The notes below the pieces were generated by a model. It had not been told where the DNA came from, did no database searches, and worked only from the letters and a program-made list of their open reading frames with translations. This document shows positions 58,408 through 64,000 of a stretch of 64,000 nt of DNA, piece by piece. The position numbers and the translations under genes are program-made. Source of the DNA: Bog-756 sp963756515 (GTDB taxonomy: Bacteria > Actinomycetota > Acidimicrobiia > Acidimicrobiales > RAAP-2); the NCBI GenBank assembly GCA_963756515.1, contig CAVWNV010000002.1, positions 62,001 through 126,000 on the forward strand, given 5' to 3'. How positions within the stretch are numbered: the stretch's first letter is position 1; every line of letters begins with the position of its first letter.

Positions 58408-60604
58408 GGCCCAGGGCATCCATGATGAAGGCGTAGACGAAGGCCTCGTCCCGCCACGCGTCGTACCGTCCGGACGGACCGCCGTGGCCGGCGCCGAGTT
58501 CGGTCTTGAGCAGCACCCTGTTCTGCGGATTGGCGGCGCGGAGTTTGGCCACCCACTTGGCCGGCTCCCAGAAACCGACCCGGGGGTCGGAGAGCCCACC
58601 GGTGGCCAGAATGTCCGGGTAGCGCACCGGCTGGCCCTCGGTGTCCTCGGAGCGGACGTTGTCATAGGGGGAGTAGGACTTCATGACGGCGTAGATCTCC
58701 GGGTCCTCGACCGGGTTTCCCCACTCCTCCCATTCGAGCACCGTCAACGGCAACGTCTCGTCCAAGATCGTGGTGAGGCAGTCGACGAAGGGAACCTCGG
58801 CCACCAGGGCCCGGAACAGCTCCGGGGCCAGATTGGCGACGGCACCCATCAGCAGGCCACCGGCGGATCCCCCTCTCGCCACCAGCTGGCCCGGCGAGGT
58901 CCACCCTTCGGCGATCAGGGTCCGCGCACAGGCCACGAAGTCGGTGAAGGTGTTGGGCTTGGCCGAGAACTTGCCGTCCTCGTACCAGGCCCGCCCCATC
59001 TCACCTCCACCACGGATGTGGGCGATGGCGAAGACGAATCCGCGGTCCAGCAGGCTCAGGCGGAGCGACGAGAAGGTGGGATCGATCGAGACCTCGTAGG
59101 AGCCGTAGCCGTAGAGCAGGCAGGGTGACGGCCGACCCGCTCCGGGCCCGGCGACGCCATCGGTCCGGTAGACCAACGAGATCGGCACCTCGGTACCGTC
59201 CACGGCGGTGGCCCAGCGGCGCTCGGTCCGGTAACGCCCCGGGTCGAAGTCGCCCAGCACCGGCTGCCGTTTCCGCAGGACCTGCTGGCCCGTACCGAGG
59301 TCGAGGTCGTAGACCGAACGGGGGGTCACGAGCGAGGTGTACTCGTAGCGGAGCGTGGTGGAGTCGTACTCGGGATTGGCCCCTCCCCACACGGTTGACG
59401 GGGACTCGGGCTGCTCCAACGGCGTGGAAACGCTGGAGGCGGCATCGATCACCCGCATCCTGGTCTCGCCCCCCTCTCGCTCGAAGACCACCAGGTGCTC
59501 GGCGAAGGGGTCGACACCGTCCAGTCTCACGCCCGGGCGTCCGGGGATGACCTCGCTCCAGTGGTCCCGCCCCGGGCTGTCGTCGGGCGCCTCCATCAGA
59601 CGGAAGTCCTCGGCGCCGTCGTTGGTGACGATGAGGAACCGACCGGCTCGCCCCTCCGATGGGTCGCCGCGATCGTGGTCGACGCTGTACTCCACTCCCT
59701 GGCGCCTCGGCTCGATGACCGTGAACCGCCCCTCGGGGTCGTCGGCGGGCAGTGCCCGGAACTCCGAGGTGACCTTGGAGTCCAGGCTGAGCAGGATGAA
59801 CCGGTCGTCCTTGCTCCGTCCCACGCCCAGGTAGTAGTGGTCGTCAGGCTCCTCGTAGACCAGGGTGTCCACGGCCGGATCGGTGCCGACCCGGTGACGC
59901 CACAGCTGGTACGGGCGCATGGCCTCGTCGACCCGCACGTAGAAGACGGTGGCATTGTCGTTGGCCCAGGCCACGCCGTAGGAGGTGTCCTCGATGGACT
60001 CGTCCGCGTACCCGTGGGACCCGTCGGCATCGGCGGCGGCCAGGTCGGCGAAGCGCATGGTGTAGCGCTCGCCGCCGGTGGTGTCGGTCGAGTAGGCCAG
60101 CCAGCGGTGGTCGGGGCTGACCGACAGATTGCCCACCGCGAAGTAGTCATGTCCGTCAGCCAGCACGTTCTCGTCCAACAGGACCTGCTCACCTTCGAAG
60201 GGGCTGACCTCGTCGTCCTCGGCCCCGTCCGCCCCGTCCGCCTCCTCCGCTCGGGTCGCCGGCGCGGGGCGCCGGCAGTGGATCCCGTAGCTGCTGCCTT
60301 CGACCGTTCGGCCGTAGTAGAGCCAGGGACCCTTGCGGACCGGGACCGTGAGATCCGTCTCCTCGATCCTGGCCACCATCTCCTCGAACAGCGCCTGTCT
60401 GAGCTCGGCCGTGCCGGCCATGACCGACTCGGTGTAGGCGTTCTCGGCCTTCAGGTGCTCCACGACGGCCGGGTCGTCCTTGTCCCGCAGCCAGTACCAG
60501 TCGTCGACCCTGACGTCGCCGTGGGCCTCGAGCCGGACCGGCTTGCGCTCGGGGACCGGCGGCACGGTCGAGGGGTAAGGGCCTGGGGTGGCGGGGCGGG
60601 CCAT
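58391..60604 (-). CDS. ptrB: oligopeptidase B-like prolyl oligopeptidase
   Basis: A 737-residue S9 peptidase. N-terminal beta-propeller (about residues 75-400), then the alpha/beta hydrolase domain with the nucleophile in ARGGSAGGLLMG, Asp in TGGLSDPRVGFWEP and His in LGAGHGGPSGR. FAIAHIRGGGEMGRAWYEDGK is the conserved S9A region. The DRKDPAV-type start (VRVDDWYWLRDKDDP) is typical of PtrB. Cleaves short peptides after basic residues in the known family. ATG at 60604. Confidence 0.93.
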   Translation of the reverse strand: MARPATPGPYPSTVPPVPERKPVRLEAHGDVRVDDWYWLRDKDDPAVVEHLKAENAYTESVMAGTAELRQALFEEMVARIEETDLTVPVRKGPWLYYGRTVEGSSYGIHCRRPAPATRAEEADGADGAEDDEVSPFEGEQVLLDENVLADGHDYFAVGNLSVSPDHRWLAYSTDTTGGERYTMRFADLAAADADGSHGYADESIEDTSYGVAWANDNATVFYVRVDEAMRPYQLWRHRVGTDPAVDTLVYEEPDDHYYLGVGRSKDDRFILLSLDSKVTSEFRALPADDPEGRFTVIEPRRQGVEYSVDHDRGDPSEGRAGRFLIVTNDGAEDFRLMEAPDDSPGRDHWSEVIPGRPGVRLDGVDPFAEHLVVFEREGGETRMRVIDAASSVSTPLEQPESPSTVWGGANPEYDSTTLRYEYTSLVTPRSVYDLDLGTGQQVLRKRQPVLGDFDPGRYRTERRWATAVDGTEVPISLVYRTDGVAGPGAGRPSPCLLYGYGSYEVSIDPTFSSLRLSLLDRGFVFAIAHIRGGGEMGRAWYEDGKFSAKPNTFTDFVACARTLIAEGWTSPGQLVARGGSAGGLLMGAVANLAPELFRALVAEVPFVDCLTTILDETLPLTVLEWEEWGNPVEDPEIYAVMKSYSPYDNVRSEDTEGQPVRYPDILATGGLSDPRVGFWEPAKWVAKLRAANPQNRVLLKTELGAGHGGPSGRYDAWRDEAFVYAFIMDALGLTAKT

Positions 60605-60728
60605 CCGACCAGGATGGCACGCCCGACCGACCGGAAAGACCCCCCATGTGCTGTCCCCGGCGCAGGGTTGTTACTATCTGTGTAGGGGAAATTGGCTGTC
60701 CGACCGGACGGCGGCCCCAGGAGCGCAG

Positions 60729-62129
60729 ATGACGACCACCGATCTCGACCTCGGAAAGTACAAGCTTGGGTGGTCCGACGAGGAGGATTACGTCTTCAAG
60801 CCCAAGAAGGGCCTGAACGAGTCCATCGTCCGTGAGATGTCGGCGATGAAGAAGGAGCCGCAGTGGATGCGGGACTTCCGGCTGCGGGCGCTGCAGCGGT
60901 TCGAGAAGCGCCCCATGGCCGAGTGGTTCGCCGTCAACATGCCTGACCTCGACTTCGACGACATCTACTACTACATCAAACCCACGTCGGGGCAGGTCGA
61001 GGACTGGAACGACCTGCCGGACGCCATCAAGAACACCTACGAGAAGCTGGGCATCCCCGAGGCCGAGCGCAAGTATCTGGCCGGGGTCACCGCCCAGTAC
61101 GAGTCCGAGGTGGTGTTCCACCGCAATCGCGAGGACCTCGAGGCCCTGGGCATCATCTTCTGCGACATGGACACGGCCGTGCGGGACTACCCCGACCTGG
61201 TCCGTAAGTACTTCGGGACCATCATTCCGCCCAACGACAACAAGTTCGCCGCCCTCAACTCGGCTGTGTGGTCGGGCGGATCGTTCATCTACGTTCCGCC
61301 CAACGTCGTGGTGGACCAGCCCCTGCAGGCCTACTTCCGGATCAACGCCGAGAACATGGGCCAGTTCGAGCGGACGCTGATCATCGCCGACGTGGGATCC
61401 CAGGTGCACTACATCGAGGGCTGCTCGGCGCCGGTCTACACCAGCGACTCCCTCCACTCGGCCGTGGTGGAGCTGGTGGCCCTCGAGGGCTCACGTATCA
61501 CCTACACCACCATCCAGAACTGGTCGAACAACGTCTACAACCTGGTGACGAAGAGGGCCCGGGCCGAAGCCGAGGCTCACGTGGAGTGGATCGACGGGAA
61601 TATCGGCTCCCGCCTGACCATGAAGTACCCGTCTGTCTACCTCATGGGGCCCAAGGCCTCGGGTGAGGTGCTGTCGGTGGCCTACGCCGGATCGGGCCAG
61701 CATCAGGACGCCGGGGCCAAGATGGTCCACGCCGCACCGGAGACGACCTCGACCATTGTCTCCAAGTCGATCTCCAAAGACTCCGGCATCACCACCTACC
61801 GTGGCCTGGTCCACGTGGACGAGGGGGCCAAGCAGTCCAAGAGCTTCGTCCGGTGTGACGCCCTGCTGCTCGACGACACCGCGGTGTCGGAGACCAAGCC
61901 CTACATGGAGGTGGCCGAGCGGGACGCCCGAATCGGACACGAGGCGACAGTGTCCAAGGTCGGGGACGACCAGCTCTTCTACCTGATGAGTCGGGGACTG
62001 TCCGAGACTCAGGCCATGGGCATGATCGTCAACGGATTCATCGAGCCCATCACGCGGACGCTGCCGATGGAGTACGCCGTCGAGTGGAGCCGACTCATCG
62101 AGCTGCAGATGGAGGGCTCCGTCGGCTGA
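60729..62129 (+). CDS. sufB: Fe-S cluster assembly scaffold SufB
   Basis: A 466-residue SufB. KYKLGWSDEEDYVFKPKKGLNESIVREMSAMKKEPQWM is the conserved N-terminus, SQVHYIEGCSAP the central block holding the assembly-site Cys, and SFVRCDALLLDDTAVSETKPYMEV the segment with the second conserved Cys. RGLVHVDEGAKQSKSFVRCD precedes it. With SufC and SufD it builds iron-sulfur clusters. AGGAG lies about 6 nt before the ATG. It opens the suf locus, followed by a small Cys protein and, past an antisense gene, sufD. Confidence 0.97.
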   Translation: MTTTDLDLGKYKLGWSDEEDYVFKPKKGLNESIVREMSAMKKEPQWMRDFRLRALQRFEKRPMAEWFAVNMPDLDFDDIYYYIKPTSGQVEDWNDLPDAIKNTYEKLGIPEAERKYLAGVTAQYESEVVFHRNREDLEALGIIFCDMDTAVRDYPDLVRKYFGTIIPPNDNKFAALNSAVWSGGSFIYVPPNVVVDQPLQAYFRINAENMGQFERTLIIADVGSQVHYIEGCSAPVYTSDSLHSAVVELVALEGSRITYTTIQNWSNNVYNLVTKRARAEAEAHVEWIDGNIGSRLTMKYPSVYLMGPKASGEVLSVAYAGSGQHQDAGAKMVHAAPETTSTIVSKSISKDSGITTYRGLVHVDEGAKQSKSFVRCDALLLDDTAVSETKPYMEVAERDARIGHEATVSKVGDDQLFYLMSRGLSETQAMGMIVNGFIEPITRTLPMEYAVEWSRLIELQMEGSVG

Positions 62130-62242
62130 TTGCATTGGATTCCGGCGATCCCGACCCGTCGCCCTGACGGCGGCGGTCGAGCCCAGCAGCGGACGTCGAT
62201 CTTTGGTTAGCTGGAGGCCGATCAGAAGGGCAGAATGAGCTC

Positions 62243-62587
62243 ATGCCGATGAGGGAAGAGTGCAAGCACTTCCAAAGCCGAACCTACGATTCCGGCGAAG
62301 TGGCCCGGTTCTGTATTCTCGACCTGGCTCCCGAGGCTCCGTGGAAATGCCCGGACAATTGCGCCTCGTACGCCCCCCGCTTGGCCGATGTGGGGTGGAC
62401 CCACGGTTCGCTGGTGGAGCCGAAGCTCGAGGGAATGCCCGATGTGCCCGGGGACGAGGCGGCCAAGCTGCTCGACCAGGCCGAGGACATCATCAACGCC
62501 GTCGGCCCTGACGTCCTGGCCGACGTGCGCAAGCAGGATGAGCGTGAGGAGCGCAAAGGGCAGCGTTGGTGGCGCCGCAAGCGCTGA
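62243..62587 (+). CDS. small four-cysteine protein in the suf locus
   Basis: A 114-residue protein. Cysteines at 7, 24, 36 and 40 (REECKHF, RFCILD, WKCPDNCASY) make a metal- or cluster-binding site likely. The rest is a helix (GDEAAKLLDQAEDIINAVG) and a charged Arg/Lys/Glu C-terminus with RWWRRKR. I do not recognise the family by name, though similar small proteins sit near suf genes in Acidimicrobiia-type genomes by my recollection. Lies 113 bp after sufB. Possibly an iron-sulfur assembly accessory factor. Confidence 0.72.
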   Translation: MPMREECKHFQSRTYDSGEVARFCILDLAPEAPWKCPDNCASYAPRLADVGWTHGSLVEPKLEGMPDVPGDEAAKLLDQAEDIINAVGPDVLADVRKQDEREERKGQRWWRRKR

Positions 62588-62594
62588 ACTGCAA

Positions 62595-62619
62595 CCGCTG
62601 AGCTGAACCGGCTCAGCGG
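62595..62619. terminator. strong bidirectional hairpin
   Basis: CCGCTGAGC (62595-62603) and GCTCAGCGG (62611-62619) form a perfect 9-bp stem with a 7-nt loop. The stop codon of the convergent enoyl-CoA hydratase is inside it and the small Cys-protein gene ends 7 bp before. It probably terminates both transcripts. Confidence 0.55.
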
Positions 62620-63491
62620 CCGTTGAACACCGCCGGGCGTTTCTCCATGAAGGCGGCCATGGCCTCGACCAGGTCGTCCGACGCCAGGAAACCGGCGTTC
62701 CAAGTCGCCACGTACTCCAGTCCCTCGGTCACCGAGCGCCCGTCGCCGGCGGCCAGAACGGCCTTGGAGCCCTGCACGGCCAGAGGCGAGTTGGCGGCGA
62801 TCTCCTCGGCCAGGGCCCGGGCGTCGGCGAGCACGGAGTTTGCGTCCGGGCTGACCTGGTTGACGAGGCCGATCGACTCGGCCCGTGCCGCGGAGATGTC
62901 CTTCCCGGTGAAGGCCAGTTCGGCCAAGTGGCCCCGGCCGATGATGGCGGGCAGCCGCTGCAGGCTGCCGAGATCGGCCACGATGGCGAGTTTGGCCTCG
63001 CGGACCGAGAACACGGCGTCGGCGCTGGACAGCCGGATGTCGCACGCCGCGATCAGGTCCACCCCACCTCCGATGCAGTAGCCGTGCACGGCCGCGATGA
63101 CCGGGAGACGGCAGTCGGCGACGGACGTGACCGAAGCCTGCAGGCGGAGGATCTCGGTCCGGGCCGAGCGGGCCCGCGCCGCCATCGACACGGGAGCGGC
63201 GTCACCCTCGGCCGGTTTGGCCGGTTTGGCCGGTTCGGCCAGTCCGGCCATCGCCACCAGGTCGAGCCCGACGGTGAAGTGGGGTCCGCGGGCGGCCACG
63301 ACGACGACCCGAACGTCCGGATCCGATCCGATGGCGTCCATGGCCAGGGGGAGGTCGTTCCAGAGTGCCGGGCCCATGGCATTGCGCTTCTCGGGACGGT
63401 CGAGCCACAGCGTGGCCACGTGGCCGTCCACGTCGATGGTCAGCACGTCGGACGCGAAGCTGGCGATGGACGGGGCAGCAGACGGGGTCAT
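62613..63491 (-). CDS. enoyl-CoA hydratase/isomerase family protein
   Basis: A 292-residue crotonase. VATLWLDRPEKRNAMG, the first oxyanion segment PHFTVGLDLVAMAG, VHGYCIGGGVDLIAACDIRL and REAKLAIVADLGSLQRLP match the dienoyl-CoA isomerase-type branch (Asp in IVADLGSL at the second catalytic position). A 25-residue insert with Pro-Ala-Lys repeats (about 88-105) is unusual. It is encoded opposite to sufB and sufD and so splits the suf locus on the plus strand. Confidence 0.9.
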   Translation of the reverse strand: MTPSAAPSIASFASDVLTIDVDGHVATLWLDRPEKRNAMGPALWNDLPLAMDAIGSDPDVRVVVVAARGPHFTVGLDLVAMAGLAEPAKPAKPAEGDAAPVSMAARARSARTEILRLQASVTSVADCRLPVIAAVHGYCIGGGVDLIAACDIRLSSADAVFSVREAKLAIVADLGSLQRLPAIIGRGHLAELAFTGKDISAARAESIGLVNQVSPDANSVLADARALAEEIAANSPLAVQGSKAVLAAGDGRSVTEGLEYVATWNAGFLASDDLVEAMAAFMEKRPAVFNGR

Positions 63492-63725
63492 GGCGGAAGC
63501 GTAGGCCGGTGGCAGGACGGGTGTCCCATACCCGACATCCCCGTTGCCCGCCCGCGGCCCGGCCCGGCCCGGCCACGGCCAGGCCCGGCCCTCTCGGTGC
63601 CCTCCCCGGCCACCTCCGGTGGTCCGGCCCAACCACCGCACCCGGGCCAGCGGTCCGCTCGGCACCGTCGGGCGGGCACATCCGGCCCTGGTGGCAGGGT
63701 CGGGCGCTTTCAGTGTCGGGGTAGG
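63492..63725. other. GC-rich region upstream of sufD
   Basis: This 234-bp stretch lies between the divergent enoyl-CoA hydratase and sufD starts. It contains short GGCCCGGCC-type direct repeats around 63556-63595. It must hold the promoters of both genes if sufD is not read through from sufB. No gene is supported. Confidence 0.4.
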
Positions 63726-64000
63726 ATGGTCGCCGAGGCTCGTAACCCGGGCCTCGTTGCGCGAGAGGCTGCCGTCCTGACCACCTTCACCCCCGAATCC
63801 GCTGCCGCCCAGCCCGGGCCGGCCTGGCTCCGACAGCGTCGCTCGGATGCGGCCGTGACCTTCTCCTCCTCCCCGCTTCCCAGCGAGAAGGACGAAGTGT
63901 GGCGGTACAGCCGCATCGACCGGCTCGACCTGGATCGATTCCAGCCGGCTGCACCGGTCCCGCTGGCCTCCTCGAACGCACCCGGGCCGTCACCGTCCGA
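63726..64000 (+). CDS. sufD: SufD, 5' part cut by the window end
   Basis: The first 91 codons of a SufD homologue, starting at ATG 63726 (MVAEARNPGLVAREAAVLTT) and running off the right edge. PAWLRQRRSDAAVTF and SEKDEVWRYSRIDRLDLDRF are the typical SufD N-terminal helix and the E-x-WRY(S/T) segment. SufD partners SufB and SufC on the assembly complex. The reading frame is open to the last base. sufB and sufD are separated here by the antisense enoyl-CoA hydratase gene. Confidence 0.85.
   Translation, partial: MVAEARNPGLVAREAAVLTTFTPESAAAQPGPAWLRQRRSDAAVTFSSSPLPSEKDEVWRYSRIDRLDLDRFQPAAPVPLASSNAPGPSPS

Noticed and set aside
1..64000. Prophage, integrative element, defence island or biosynthetic cluster
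   Set aside because: No integrase, transposase, phage structural, restriction, PKS or NRPS gene was seen. The gene mix is mostly ordinary chromosomal metabolism.

Overview
This window is a contiguous piece of a high-GC (roughly 70% by eye) actinobacterial chromosome. The gene content fits the Acidimicrobiia best. It has many GTG starts and GTGA/ATGA stop-start overlaps, F420-type oxidoreductases, a mycothiol-type maleylpyruvate isomerase domain, a DUF222-HNH endonuclease, an aa3 oxidase with the actinobacterial subunit IV, and two secreted proteins with the GYWxVAxDGGIFxFG repeat common in that class. No rRNA, tRNA, CRISPR array, integrase or transposase was seen. The placement is inference from gene families, not from a marker tree.

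Layout. 0.2-3.5 kb: small accessory genes (ArsR/SRPBCC pair, lipoprotein, PPOX flavoprotein, DUF3303, ABM-like protein, membrane protein). 3.6-5.1 kb: M20 peptidase. 5.1-13.8 kb, minus strand: cytochrome oxidase ctaC-ctaD-ctaF preceded by an MBL hydrolase, a membrane protein, tatA, a CopD-like protein, an enoyl-CoA hydratase and a cysteine-less thiolase-like protein. 13.9-23.2 kb: GH1 glycosidase, nitronate monooxygenase-like enzyme, DUF5522 protein, DHA2 exporter, ABC-2 transporter pair, two divergent TetR regulators and a cyclase. 23.3-28.3 kb: secreted CAP-domain repeat protein, aldehyde dehydrogenase, D-aminoacylase-type amidohydrolase. 28.4-34.5 kb: MscS channel with a Thr-rich partner, then a catabolic operon (amidohydrolase, two acyl-CoA dehydrogenases, LLM oxidoreductase). 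34.9-36.4 kb: DUF222-HNH protein.

36.5-40.8 kb is the most unusual part. It is a tight five-gene plus-strand module: a membrane-anchored thioredoxin-like protein, an unrecognised 170-residue protein, a MauE/DoxX-like membrane protein, a Tat-exported protein with 28 cysteines resembling the methylamine dehydrogenase light chain and fused to GYW repeats, and a membrane protein with an SPCG motif. It resembles the mauD/mauE maturation pair serving a MauA-like substrate, but no mauB or mauG is in the window.

40.8-53.0 kb: Lgt-like protein, SDR, an NlpC/P60 hydrolase broken by a frameshift in a C7 run, dienelactone hydrolase, a DUF885-like peptidase, a malyl-CoA-lyase-type enzyme, a (2S)-methylsuccinyl-CoA-dehydrogenase-type enzyme, methyltransferase, DUF6941, MaoC and MutY. 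The lyase, dehydrogenase and MaoC together hint at ethylmalonyl-CoA-pathway or branched-chain acyl-CoA chemistry. 53.1-60.6 kb: hydrolase, MBL, flavin reductase, RmlC-like epimerase, SDR, a protein with a RodZ-type C-terminal domain, and a PtrB-like oligopeptidase. 60.7-64.0 kb: start of the suf iron-sulfur cluster locus (sufB, a small four-cysteine protein, an antisense enoyl-CoA hydratase, and the 5' end of sufD cut by the window edge).

Small-scale structure includes TetR-like palindromes of shared spacing upstream of three catabolic genes, an ArsR-type inverted repeat over a start codon, a 13-bp minisatellite upstream of the ABC transporter, and hairpins between several convergent gene pairs.
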